Assembly (NCBI GenBank): GCA_910579675.1
Contig: CAJTUF010000002.1
Span: 62,001-126,000, forward strand
Reading direction: 5' to 3'
Length of the DNA: 64,000 nucleotides
Origin: an uncultured Muribaculaceae bacterium
GTDB lineage: Bacteria > Bacteroidota > Bacteroidia > Bacteroidales > Muribaculaceae
Part shown: positions 1 through 8,479 of the stretch, piece after piece
Position numbering within the stretch: the stretch's first letter is position 1
Layout of the letters: each line of letters starts with the position of its first letter
Notes under the pieces: generated by a model
Databases searched by the model: none
Told to the model about the DNA's origin: nothing
What the model saw: the letters and a program-made list of their open reading frames with translations, nothing else
Translations under genes and position numbers: made by a program

Positions 1-631
1 GAGGGGCTACCGGAGTGATGATGAACACAGGCGAGCGGGGTGCCACAATAGGGCCACCGGCCGACAGATTGTAGCCCGTCGATCCGGTGGGGGTCGCTAT
101 CAGGAGCCCGTCGGCACGGTATGTGGCCATGAAGTGGCCGTCAACTGCCGTGGCTGCCGATATCATCGAAGCTATATCCTTTTTCAATACCGCCACCTCA
201 TTTAGGGCAAACATGCGCATGGAGCAGAAGCCGTCGGTCGACACCTCAAGCATTGCCCGCTCGTCGATTTCGTAGCGGCGCCCGGTGATTATCCCGGCCA
301 GATCTTCCGGATCTTCGAGGTGTGTTGCCGCGAGATAGCCCATGTGGCCGGTATTGATGCCCATCACCGGGATTCCGGCCGGGGCTGCTGCGCGTGCGGT
401 GCGTAGCACTGTGCCGTCGCCGCCAAAGCTGAGGGCCAGATCAATCTGCGGGGGTGGACTGTCGGGAAGGGTAGCGTGGGGTGGGAGCGCGAAGTGGCGC
501 GTGAGATAAGCCCCGAAGGTGCGCTCGAATGCGAGCGTCGTTCCGGGGGCCCCCGATAATATCTCGATGAACCTCCTTATGAGGTCGAGATGTGGCTGCT
601 GATACTCGTTGCCGTAGACGGCTATGCGCAA
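1..631 (-). CDS. nadK: NAD kinase, 3' end cut by window edge
   Basis: Phosphorylates NAD to NADP in the cytoplasm, using ATP. The first 210 residues are visible; the C-terminus runs off the left edge. The GGDGT nucleotide-binding motif is at residues 70-74, followed by a MGINTGHMGY segment and, near the edge, ATPTGSTGYNLSAGG, all hallmarks of the family. The start is a TTG at 631: an in-frame stop lies five codons upstream, there is no ATG between, and the family's N-terminus (M-x-x-A-x-x-GN) aligns exactly from the TTG. It lies 67 bp downstream of the ACT-domain gene on the same strand and is probably co-transcribed with it. Confidence 0.95.
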   Translation of the reverse strand, partial: MRIAVYGNEYQQPHLDLIRRFIEILSGAPGTTLAFERTFGAYLTRHFALPPHATLPDSPPPQIDLALSFGGDGTVLRTARAAAPAGIPVMGINTGHMGYLAATHLEDPEDLAGIITGRRYEIDERAMLEVSTDGFCSMRMFALNEVAVLKKDIASMISAATAVDGHFMATYRADGLLIATPTGSTGYNLSAGGPIVAPRSPVFIITPVAP

Positions 632-698
632 GGCTGTGATGGATTAATGGTTGTGGGTAAACAATGTAGGAGACAGAGGAGGGGAGAGGGGAGCGGCG

Positions 699-1100
699 TC
701 ATACTTCGAGGCGGCGCATAAGCTCGCGTATGCGGTCGAGCGAGCGCTCGTCGTCGATATTGCCGTAGGCCGATCGGGTATCGATCACCTCAAATCCATA
801 TCGGGCCAGCGAACGGGCCACGGCACTCGGGTCGCGGCGCCCCACGCGCAGCTCCACCACTATTGAGTCGGGGTTGCCGTCGGGCGACGGATCGGCCGTG
901 ATGTTGAGGTTGATGAGATGGGTGTCGCAATCTTCTGTGGCGCGGGCTATGGCCGACGCCGAGAAGTCGCTCCGACGGCACACGACAGTGAGCTCGCTTG
1001 AGTCATCGACCAGCGGGAACAGGCGGGCTGCCGACCGGCGAAGGTCGGTCAAGCGGGGGGTGGCAGCGACGCTGCGGGCGGAGAGGGTGTGCGTGGTCAT
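699..1100 (-). CDS. ACT-domain protein, CBS-less relative of the Bacteroidota CBS-ACT protein
   Basis: A 133-residue protein of unknown function. From about residue 34 to the end it resembles the C-terminal ACT-like half of the CBS-domain protein that commonly sits next to nadK in Bacteroidota, including the family's closing pattern (D-R-I-R-E-L-M-R-R-L-E-V here). The two N-terminal CBS domains of that protein, roughly 130 residues, are absent. The first 30 residues are low-complexity and Arg/Ala-rich. A good promoter upstream and a clean reading frame argue that it is an expressed short form and not a pseudogene. It likely binds a small ligand. The relationship is recalled from memory of the family, not from a search. 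Confidence 0.75.
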   Translation of the reverse strand: MTTHTLSARSVAATPRLTDLRRSAARLFPLVDDSSELTVVCRRSDFSASAIARATEDCDTHLINLNITADPSPDGNPDSIVVELRVGRRDPSAVARSLARYGFEVIDTRSAYGNIDDERSLDRIRELMRRLEV

Positions 1101-1107
1101 TGATAAT

Positions 1108-1141
1108 TTTTTGTCGGAATGGGAAATTCTGACTATTTTTG
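1108..1141 (+). promoter_or_regulatory. Bacteroidota promoter for pdxJ
   Basis: TTTTTTG ending at 1113, a 20-bp spacer, then TATTTTTG at 1134-1141, matching the -33/-7 consensus. It implies a leader of about 120 nt before pdxJ. Confidence 0.55.
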
Positions 1142-1164
1142 TCGTCGCAATGGGAAGCGACGCG

Positions 1165-1196
1165 CAAAATTACACAAATTTCTTTATGTGTACAAC
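1165..1196 (-). promoter_or_regulatory. Bacteroidota promoter for the ACT-domain gene and nadK
   Basis: On the minus strand, GTTG (1196-1193), a 20-bp spacer and TAATTTTG (1172-1165). It fires towards the gene starting at 1100. Its -7 region lies inside the transcribed leader of the divergent pdxJ promoter. Confidence 0.65.
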
Positions 1197-1268
1197 GCCT
1201 TGACCCTCGCCGGTGTTCCGTCACCGGTAGTCGGTGTGTCGCTTTTTGTTGTTATCAGCATATCTGAA

Positions 1269-1994
1269 ATGACAAATCTTAGTGTAAATATCAATAAGGT
1301 TGCAACGCTGCGTAATGCGCGCGGCGAGAACCGTCCTAATGTGGTTGACTTTGCCCTCCACTGCGAGCAGGTAGGTGCCCAGGGAATCACCGTGCATCCA
1401 CGCCCCGATGAGCGACACATCACCCGTGCCGATGTGTATGATCTCAGGCCCCTGCTGCGCACCGAGTTCAATATCGAGGGTTATCCCACACCCGAATTCA
1501 TGGATCTTGTCACCAAGGTCAAGCCGGCTCAGGTCACTCTGGTGCCCGACGCACCCGATGCCCTCACCTCCTCGGCCGGATGGGATGTCGAGACTCATGC
1601 CGACTTTTTGGCAGGCATCGTCGATTCTCTTCGCGACGCAGGCATCCGCACCTCTATCTTCGTAGCGCCCGATGTCGACACTATCCGTGCCGCCGCCCGT
1701 GTAGGCGCAGATCGTGTGGAGCTCTACACCAAGCCCTATGCCGACCGCTATGCAACCGATCCCGAGGTTGCTGTGGCTCCCTTTGTCGAGGCGAGCCGGG
1801 CCGCCCATAATGCAGGTCTGGGCGTCAATGCCGGACATGATCTCAGCCTCGGGAATCTTGCTTTCTTTGCCTCGCGCCTTCCTTATCTCAACGAGGTGTC
1901 GATCGGCCATGCGCTGATATCCGACGCCCTTTATCTCGGCATCGACGAGACCATTCGCCGCTACCGTGCCTGTCTTGCGCCCAAGGCCCAGTGA
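1269..1994 (+). CDS. pdxJ: Pyridoxine 5'-phosphate synthase
   Basis: Condenses 1-deoxy-xylulose 5-phosphate with 3-amino-2-oxopropyl phosphate to give pyridoxine 5'-phosphate, the last step of DXP-dependent vitamin B6 synthesis. The protein is 241 residues, close to the usual 240. The active-site strip TVHPRPDERH is at residues 41-50 and the catalytic Glu is in FNIEGYP near residue 70. Near the C-terminus are VNAGHDLS and EVSIGHALI, which bind phosphate. A longer in-frame opening exists upstream, but the ATG at 1269 gives the family N-terminus (M-T-x-L-S-V-N-I-N-K-V-A-T-L-R). It is 83 bp before exbB. Confidence 0.97.
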   Translation: MTNLSVNINKVATLRNARGENRPNVVDFALHCEQVGAQGITVHPRPDERHITRADVYDLRPLLRTEFNIEGYPTPEFMDLVTKVKPAQVTLVPDAPDALTSSAGWDVETHADFLAGIVDSLRDAGIRTSIFVAPDVDTIRAAARVGADRVELYTKPYADRYATDPEVAVAPFVEASRAAHNAGLGVNAGHDLSLGNLAFFASRLPYLNEVSIGHALISDALYLGIDETIRRYRACLAPKAQ

Positions 1995-2077
1995 TCTGCC
2001 GACGCGTTCCATCCATCTGTCTACTTCTGCAATCCCATTCTCCATTCACGCGATTTACCTAATTCCACCGTAAAGCA

Positions 2078-2812
2078 ATGCTTCAAGCCGTAGAATCGTT
2101 TCTCACCGAATCGACCGACACCGTGTCTACCGTTGTGGCCACCGCTGCAACCCCAGTCAATCCTCTCCCCGTGGCCGAAGCCACAACCACCGAAAGCATC
2201 TCCCTCTGGGAGCTCTGCATGGAGGGTGGCTGGATCATGATTCCCCTCGCCATCCTCAGCATCATCTGCATATATATATTTGTGGAGCGCTGGCTCACCA
2301 TACGCCGCGCCAGCCGTCAGGACCGCACCTTCATGGACCGCATCCGCGACTATATCCATCAGGGCGAGCTTGAGAGCGCCACACGCCTCTGTGAGCGCAC
2401 CGACACCCCCTCAGGCCGCCTGATCGCCAAGGGCATCAGCCGTATAGGCCGCCCCATGAACGATGTCCTCGTGGCTATCGAAAATACCGGCAATCTGGAG
2501 ATCGCATCGCTCGGCAAGGGCCTTCCATGGCTCGCCACCACTGCCGCAGGAGCTCCGATGCTCGGCTTCCTCGGCACTGTTATAGGCATGGTCGAGGCAT
2601 TCTACAATCTTGCATCGGCCGGGTCGTCGGCCAACATCGACATCCTTGCAGGAGGTATCTATGAGGCTCTCGTCACCACTGTCGCCGGTCTGATCGTGGG
2701 CATCATAGCTCTCTTTGCCTACAACTATCTCGTGGCCCGCATCAACAGTGTCATGACCCGCCTCGAAGGCGAGACAATGGAATTTATGGATCTCCTTAAC
2801 GAGCCCGCCTGA
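2078..2812 (+). CDS. exbB: ExbB/TolQ/MotA-type proton channel subunit
   Basis: Inner-membrane subunit that uses the proton gradient to power a TonB-type transducer. The 244-residue protein has three membrane segments, at about 51-70, 153-178 and 196-218, with a cytoplasmic loop between the first two. The second and third carry the conserved Gly- and Thr-rich faces (AAGAPMLGFLGTVIG and YEALVTTVAGLIVG). An N-terminal Thr/Val-rich stretch of about 45 residues precedes the first helix. The stop is 5 bp before the exbD start, so the two are surely co-translated. Whether the complex serves TonB or Tol-like work cannot be told from sequence, but the following TonB-like gene favours the former. Confidence 0.93.
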   Translation: MLQAVESFLTESTDTVSTVVATAATPVNPLPVAEATTTESISLWELCMEGGWIMIPLAILSIICIYIFVERWLTIRRASRQDRTFMDRIRDYIHQGELESATRLCERTDTPSGRLIAKGISRIGRPMNDVLVAIENTGNLEIASLGKGLPWLATTAAGAPMLGFLGTVIGMVEAFYNLASAGSSANIDILAGGIYEALVTTVAGLIVGIIALFAYNYLVARINSVMTRLEGETMEFMDLLNEPA

Positions 2813-2817
2813 CCGCC

Positions 2818-3270
2818 ATGTCGCTGAAACGCCAATATGACATGACGTCGATCTTCTCGATGGCCTCGATGACCGACGTTATCTTCCTCCTGCTTATATT
2901 CTTCATGGTCACCTCCACCTTCGTGTTTCCAACGGCGCTGGAGATCAACCTGCCGCAGAGCTCCGAGCAGACAGCTATCAAGCCTGCCGTGAGGGTGTAT
3001 ATAGACGCTGACAAGGCCATGTATGTGTCGACTCCCGAGGTGATGGATCCGCAGCCTGTCGATTCCCTCCCCCAGCTCATGGGATTTCTCAGGGTGATCG
3101 AGCAGCAGGCCGTAGAGGCCGGCGAAGACGCCAACATAGCCATCTATGCCGACGAGAGCGTGACCTACGGCCAGCTCGTGGAGGTGTTGAATGCCGGGGC
3201 CGTGAATGGCCTCAAGATGGTGCTCGCCACCAAGCCCGCACCCACTTCGGCTCTGCCAAAGGCTAATTAA
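2818..3270 (+). CDS. exbD: ExbD/TolR biopolymer transport protein
   Basis: Partner of the ExbB subunit. The 150-residue protein has a short cytoplasmic N-terminus, one membrane helix at about 19-37, and a periplasmic domain. The proton-carrying Asp is present as D20 at the start of the helix (SMTDVIFLLL). The C-terminal half has the usual ExbD pattern ending in a statement of residues such as YADESVTYGQLVEVLN. It lies between exbB (5 bp) and the TonB-like gene (10 bp). Confidence 0.93.
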   Translation: MSLKRQYDMTSIFSMASMTDVIFLLLIFFMVTSTFVFPTALEINLPQSSEQTAIKPAVRVYIDADKAMYVSTPEVMDPQPVDSLPQLMGFLRVIEQQAVEAGEDANIAIYADESVTYGQLVEVLNAGAVNGLKMVLATKPAPTSALPKAN

Positions 3271-3280
3271 TCTCTTGACA

Positions 3281-4078
3281 ATGGCCATGACAGACGATAA
3301 AAACAAGGCGACGGCTGCAGTGGCGACGGTGGCGTTTCATGCCGTTGTCGCTCTCCTGCTGATATGGCTCGGCCTGACTTATTCCGGCACCACGCGCAAG
3401 CACGACTGGCCCCCGGCCGATACGTCGGAGCTGCTCATGGAGGGCGAATATGTGAAGCTCGGCGAGACGCCCGTGCCTAATGTCAGCCCTAAGAAAACCC
3501 ATGCTGCCGACGACCGTAAACCTGCGGCACCTCCCGAAGCCGACGATCGCTCAGATGCCGGTGAGCCGGCTCCATCTACGCCTCCTGTACAGACATCCAA
3601 GGTGGAGTCGCCTGTGAAGGTGAAGCCCGAACCTGTGCCCGAGAAGAGCGGCCCTACCCAAGCCGAGCTTGAGGCCCAGGCAAAAGCCAAGCGTGAGGCC
3701 GAGACCCAGCAGCGCATCAATCAGCGTGTGAGCTTCGGCAAATCAAATAGCGGCAAAGCCACCGGAAATCCTGGATCGCCCAACGGCAATGCCTCGTCGG
3801 GAGCCCTTTCGGGCAAGCCCGGCTTCAGCCTTGCAGGACGCACGCTCGAAAAGTGGAGCGCTCCCCGCGGACGTGAGACCGGAGTGATAGTGGTCAGCGT
3901 GCGCGTTGACCGCGAAGGAAAGGTGGTCGAGGCCAAATACCGCTCCGGCAGCGGAGCGGTGTCGACCGACGACGGTGCCCGACGTAGCTGCGAGCAAGCC
4001 GCTATGGCTTCGCGGTTCAGTGTCGACGCCAATGCACGTGCCGAGCAGATGGGCACCATAACTTACCGGTTTGAGTGA
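3281..4078 (+). CDS. tonB: TonB-family energy transducer
   Basis: Links the ExbBD motor to outer-membrane receptors. The 265-residue protein has a membrane anchor at about 12-34, then a Pro/Lys/Glu-rich stretch (about 60-140) that would cross the periplasm, a charged Ala/Glu/Arg segment, a Gly/Ser/Asn-rich linker, and a C-terminal domain from about 195 with the TonB pattern GVIVVSVRVDREGKVVEA. The open frame reaches back into exbD, but ATG 3281 (or 3287) gives the cytoplasmic lead before the anchor. Bacteroidota carry many TonB paralogues, so the symbol marks the family only. Confidence 0.85.
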   Translation: MAMTDDKNKATAAVATVAFHAVVALLLIWLGLTYSGTTRKHDWPPADTSELLMEGEYVKLGETPVPNVSPKKTHAADDRKPAAPPEADDRSDAGEPAPSTPPVQTSKVESPVKVKPEPVPEKSGPTQAELEAQAKAKREAETQQRINQRVSFGKSNSGKATGNPGSPNGNASSGALSGKPGFSLAGRTLEKWSAPRGRETGVIVVSVRVDREGKVVEAKYRSGSGAVSTDDGARRSCEQAAMASRFSVDANARAEQMGTITYRFE

Positions 4079-4148
4079 CCCGATTCCTGCCGCCGTCACT
4101 CACCGTCCCACACATATTCATCTCCCTCTTCTCTCCAATCCTGAAACA

Positions 4149-4922
4149 ATGCACATAAACGCCCTGCGCTCACCGAAGCTGACCACACTCGTGGCTGCCT
4201 TGGCTCTGACATCGTGTGCCGACCGGCATGCGGAGTCGCCCGATGCCATGCGCCCGATTACCAATGCCCGCGATCTTGAGCGGGTCGATACCGTAGGGCC
4301 CTGGGATGTGGCACGACCTATGTCGGACACCACAACGCGCATGAAGGTGAACTATATGGGCAATATGCGAACAGTGTTCAACGACAGCAACTATATCCAC
4401 TGGGCAGCCGCCGACTCTGTCGGAATAGTGCCCCTGTCGGGATTGAAGTCCCATTGGCAACTGCGCAGGCCGCTGGTCAAGATCACCTCGTGCCGTGATT
4501 TCTTCATCGAGCCATTGACCCACTCGGTGCCATATCTGGTGCCTGAGGCCGCCGATGCGATCCATGAGATAGGGCGCCGCTTCACCGACAGCGTTGCGGC
4601 CCGCGGAGGCTCGCGCTACCGTATCCGCATCACGAGCGTGACCCGCACTCCCGAGACGGTACGCCGCCTGCGTCGCCGCAATGTCAATGCTGTCGACTCG
4701 TCGGTGCATCAACTCGCCACCACTGTCGATGTGTCATATGCCCGCTTCATTCCTGATGCCGACAACCCAGTGGCCCGTTCGGTAGATGATCTGAAGGGGG
4801 TGCTTGCCGAAGTGCTTGCAGCCATGCGCGACGAGGGTAAGATATATGTAAAATTTGAGCGTAAGCAGCCCTGCTTCCACATCACGGCGCGCCCTCGCCC
4901 GTCATCGCCACAGAATCCATAA
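4149..4922 (+). CDS. DUF5715-like lipoprotein with M15 peptidase-like motifs
   Basis: A 257-residue protein that I assign to the DUF5715 group. From ATG 4149 it has a lipoprotein signal (hydrophobic stretch then LTSC), so it should be membrane-anchored and face the periplasm. Near the middle, SVTRT is followed by SSVHQLATTVD, close to the S-x-H-x-x-G-x-A-x-D zinc motif of M15 D-Ala-D-Ala carboxypeptidases, and near the end PCFHIT resembles the closing W-H motif. The Gly of the first motif is replaced by Ala. This suggests a cell-wall peptidase fold, active or not. An earlier start overlapping the tonB stop is possible but would lose the signal peptide. Confidence 0.72.
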   Translation: MHINALRSPKLTTLVAALALTSCADRHAESPDAMRPITNARDLERVDTVGPWDVARPMSDTTTRMKVNYMGNMRTVFNDSNYIHWAAADSVGIVPLSGLKSHWQLRRPLVKITSCRDFFIEPLTHSVPYLVPEAADAIHEIGRRFTDSVAARGGSRYRIRITSVTRTPETVRRLRRRNVNAVDSSVHQLATTVDVSYARFIPDADNPVARSVDDLKGVLAEVLAAMRDEGKIYVKFERKQPCFHITARPRPSSPQNP

Positions 4923-4924
4923 TC

Positions 4925-7900
4925 ATGAACACCGACAACCAACAAAAAGAAACGCAGACCGACGGAACACCCACTCCCCGCCGACATATATGGCGTGTGG
5001 TCAAATGGCTCGTTGCCGCAGTGGCTGCGGTCTTGGTGCTGGTGTGTGCAGTGGTGGGCACTGTGGTGGCCTATTTGCAGCCTGCGCGACTCACTCCGCT
5101 CGTGTGTAAGTATGCCGATGAGTATCTGCTTGCCGATATTGAGGCTGCCAAGGTCGAATTGTCGTTCTGGTCTACTTTTCCCAAACTCACGGTGAGTATT
5201 GACACTCTTGCTATCGACAGTCATGCACTCGACCATCTGCCCGACAGCGTGACATCGTCCCTGCCTGCGGGAGCATCCCGGTTGCTTGAGGTCAGTCGCT
5301 TCTCAGGCTCAATCGACATCCCGGCATTGCTCCACAACCGCTTCCATATCTATGATGTGACCATAAGCGATCTACGCGCCAAACTGGTGAAGGTGTCCGA
5401 CTCGGTGGCCAACTATCTGATAGCTCCGCCATCGACCGACAGCACTTCCTCGCCGGTGCACGATATAACTATTGACCATTTCGCTCTGACCGGAAACTCG
5501 TCGGTGAGTTATTACGAAGTGTCGGGCAGCCGCGACATAACCATCGGCATCACCACCGATATAGCCCATTCAGCCAACGGAGTGCCGGCCTATCTGGTCA
5601 GGATTTCAGGGACCGGAGAGGGAACCATAGCTCCTGACCTCCGCATCCCGTCGACTCCGGTCAGTGTCGACGGACGGGTGGAATGGACCCCATCCGATCC
5701 GTATCGTCTGGCTGTGAGAGATATGACGTTGGGTGTAGACCGCTTGGCCCTCACTTTAAATACGGATATCGACTTCAGCCGCCAGCTCACGGTCAATCAG
5801 CTCAGAATCTCCGCTCCAGATATCTCGCTTTCATCACTGCGCCGTATACTCCCCGAGTCGATGCAGGGTGAATTGAGAAATATCGAGGGAGAGGTGGTGG
5901 CCGATCTGAACGCCGAGCTCACCAAACCGTTCAATCCCTCCACCGACTCGATTCCCTCGGGACGCGTCGAGCTCTCGCTCAGCGGCGCCGCCGACTACGA
6001 CCGCATCCATCTCCGCACCATAGAGGCGCGGATCCTGGCCACTGTCGACGGTCTTGATCCCGACCGATCCTCGGTGGATATAAAGCATCTCAAGGCCATA
6101 GGTCGCGCCATGGGGTTTGAGATGGAGGCAACTATTGATAATCCGGTCACCGACCCTCGGGTGAAAGGAGTGTTCAAGGGTGGAGTCGACTTCGCGTCTC
6201 TTCCCAAGCAGCTCACCGAGCGGATGGGACTCAATATGGAAGGACTTGTCACGGCCGACACCCGGTTTGATTTCAGGCTCTCCCATCTCTCGTCCCAGAA
6301 TTTCCACCACATGAAAATCGACGGCAATATGTCGGTGAAGCGTTTTCATGCCGAGCGTGTCGACAGTTCCATTACTCTGTTTGCCTCGGGTGCGCGGCTT
6401 CATTTCGGCACATCGTCGAAGGCATCGCTCCCCACGGCTACGGTCGATTCGCTGCTCACTGTTTCCATATCGACCGACACCATCGCCGCCCGTATGGACA
6501 GCGGCATGGTCATCCTTGCGGCCACATCGCTGAAGGCCGGGATCGGCACACGGGCAACTTCGTCGAGTCTCGACACCACCAAGGTGCTCCCTGTCGGAGG
6601 CCGCTTCAGCGCCGGACGGCTCTATTTCCGCTCGATCCCCGACAGCATGGTCACCCGGCTCAACGATGTTGTGGCCCACGCATCCATTACACGCTATAAG
6701 GGCAATGCGCGTGTGCCCCGTATGCAACTCAAGCTCGACGCCGGACGCGTGCGCTACTCCGATCCATTCAACCGCGCGTCGGTGGCCGACGGCCATTTCG
6801 ATCTGTCGGTACATCTGCGCGAGGCCGATTCCACCGCCCGGGCCCGCCGCATAGCGCGCCGCGACTCGCTGCTCCGGAGTGGCGTGGATATCGATTCGCT
6901 CGTGAAAGCACGTCGCGCACTCGCCGGACGCAGGGCTCATCTCGACTCAGTAGCCGTGGAGGAGGGTCTCGCCCTGAAGCTGAGTGTCGACCGGTCGGTC
7001 ACCGGCTGGCTGCGTCGCCTCAAAGCCCATGGATCGCTCGCCGTAGGGCGTGGACGGGTGATGAGCCGCTTCTTCCCTCTCGTGGCCCGCACCTCGGGCA
7101 TCGCAATGCGGTTTACCACCGACAGCATCACCATCGATAGTGCCTCCTTTACCACCGGCTCAACATCGCTCCGTCTCAGCGGCACCCTATCAAATATCAC
7201 CCGCGCCATGACCTCGTTGAGGCAGCCCTGGAGGGTGAGCCTCGATGTCGACGCCGATACCTTCAATATCAATGAGATAGCTGAGGCGATATTTGCAGGC
7301 TCGGATTTTGCCGCCAATATTGACTCGCGAAGCCATATATCCGAGCATGACAACGATGATGAGATAGCGCGCAGCATACGCAATCAGACCGACACCACCA
7401 CCCGGAAGGCTGTTATAATCCCCGGCAACGTCGAGGCAGAGATGAGGCTCCGGGCCGCCAATGTGCTCTACTCCGATATATGGTTTCAGCGCATCGAGGG
7501 CAACATCGGGGTACGGGGCGGATCGGTGCATCTCAACAGGCTCGCCGGCTACACCCCGATGGGCTCGATGAGTCTGTCGGCGCTCTATTCCGCTCCGAGG
7601 CCCGACAGTCTCCGCTTTGCTGCCGGCATGGTGATAAGGCAGCTGCATATCGACCGTTTCCTCCACCTCATGCCGCAGGTCGATTCGCTTCTTCCGCTGC
7701 TTCGCGATGTGAGTGGCATTGTCACGGCCGACATGGCCATGTCGAGCGAGCTCGACTCACTGCTCGACCTCCGCTTCCACACCCTTGAGGCTGTGATGCG
7801 ACTGTCGGGCGACAGCCTTGGTGTTGCCGATCCACGCAAGTTTGAGAAGGTAGCCAAGCTGCTGCGTTTCAAACACCGCGACCGCATCATGATCGACCAT

Positions 7901-8368
7901 ATGGATGTGGAGCTTATGGTGCGCGACTCGCGTCTCGACCTGTTTCCGTTTATGTTTGATATCGACCGCTACCGGTTTGGGGTGAGTGGCTCCAATGATC
8001 TCGGCCTCAATCTCGACTACCATATCGCCGTGCTCAAATCGCCTATACCGTTTCGTTTCGGAGTCAACATCAAGGGGCGCCCCGGCCATGTGAGGTTTTC
8101 GCTCGGGCGCGCTCATTTTGACGAGAAGAAAGCTTATGCGCAGCGGGAGCTCACCGACACCACCCGCATCAATCTGATCAAGGAGATCGAAGAGGTGTTC
8201 CGCTTCGGTGTGCGCTCGGGCAAGCGCAATGCGCGTCTGCAGCACATAGAGCGTCCCGACAAGGCTGAGTTTTTGGTGTCCGACACTCTCACGCATGCCG
8301 ATTCGCTTCTGTTTATACAGGAGGGAGTGTTTGGACCCGCGCCTGCTTCCGGAGAGCAAACACGCTGA
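4925..8368 (+). CDS. AsmA-like giant envelope protein
   Basis: A 1147-residue protein with a charged cytoplasmic lead, one membrane helix at about 27-48, and a very long periplasmic part rich in beta-strand patterns and in the words D-S, S-G-x-x-S and D-L-x-x. This is the build of the AsmA/TamB group, whose members bridge the periplasm and move phospholipids or help outer-membrane assembly. The C-terminal region (about 1030-1100, LNLDYHIAVLKSPIPFRFGV) matches the AsmA_2 closing domain. It starts 2 bp after the DUF5715 gene, so it ends the exbB-exbD-tonB-DUF5715 operon. Confidence 0.85.
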   Translation: MNTDNQQKETQTDGTPTPRRHIWRVVKWLVAAVAAVLVLVCAVVGTVVAYLQPARLTPLVCKYADEYLLADIEAAKVELSFWSTFPKLTVSIDTLAIDSHALDHLPDSVTSSLPAGASRLLEVSRFSGSIDIPALLHNRFHIYDVTISDLRAKLVKVSDSVANYLIAPPSTDSTSSPVHDITIDHFALTGNSSVSYYEVSGSRDITIGITTDIAHSANGVPAYLVRISGTGEGTIAPDLRIPSTPVSVDGRVEWTPSDPYRLAVRDMTLGVDRLALTLNTDIDFSRQLTVNQLRISAPDISLSSLRRILPESMQGELRNIEGEVVADLNAELTKPFNPSTDSIPSGRVELSLSGAADYDRIHLRTIEARILATVDGLDPDRSSVDIKHLKAIGRAMGFEMEATIDNPVTDPRVKGVFKGGVDFASLPKQLTERMGLNMEGLVTADTRFDFRLSHLSSQNFHHMKIDGNMSVKRFHAERVDSSITLFASGARLHFGTSSKASLPTATVDSLLTVSISTDTIAARMDSGMVILAATSLKAGIGTRATSSSLDTTKVLPVGGRFSAGRLYFRSIPDSMVTRLNDVVAHASITRYKGNARVPRMQLKLDAGRVRYSDPFNRASVADGHFDLSVHLREADSTARARRIARRDSLLRSGVDIDSLVKARRALAGRRAHLDSVAVEEGLALKLSVDRSVTGWLRRLKAHGSLAVGRGRVMSRFFPLVARTSGIAMRFTTDSITIDSASFTTGSTSLRLSGTLSNITRAMTSLRQPWRVSLDVDADTFNINEIAEAIFAGSDFAANIDSRSHISEHDNDDEIARSIRNQTDTTTRKAVIIPGNVEAEMRLRAANVLYSDIWFQRIEGNIGVRGGSVHLNRLAGYTPMGSMSLSALYSAPRPDSLRFAAGMVIRQLHIDRFLHLMPQVDSLLPLLRDVSGIVTADMAMSSELDSLLDLRFHTLEAVMRLSGDSLGVADPRKFEKVAKLLRFKHRDRIMIDHMDVELMVRDSRLDLFPFMFDIDRYRFGVSGSNDLGLNLDYHIAVLKSPIPFRFGVNIKGRPGHVRFSLGRAHFDEKKAYAQRELTDTTRINLIKEIEEVFRFGVRSGKRNARLQHIERPDKAEFLVSDTLTHADSLLFIQEGVFGPAPASGEQTR

Positions 8369-8408
8369 GATGGCGCCCCGATAGTGCCATAACCTCGATT
8401 ATTTTTCG

Positions 8409-8416
8409 TAACTTTG
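8409..8416 (+). promoter_or_regulatory. -7 element upstream of the helicase gene
   Basis: TAACTTTG, a full match to TAnnTTTG, 63 bp before the start codon. No clear -33 box at the right distance. Confidence 0.5.
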
Positions 8417-8479
8417 CGGCGTGGAGCCGAGTGAGGCGCCACCATTCATCATCCCACTGTATTCCGATAATATCCATAT

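Noticed and set aside
1221..2045. A 274-codon minus-strand frame opposite pdxJ
   Set aside because: It shows no known domain and mirrors the codon pattern of pdxJ, which is beyond doubt.
5834..6940. A 368-codon minus-strand frame within the AsmA-like gene
   Set aside because: No domain is recognised, and the plus-strand frame is continuous and matches the AsmA build.
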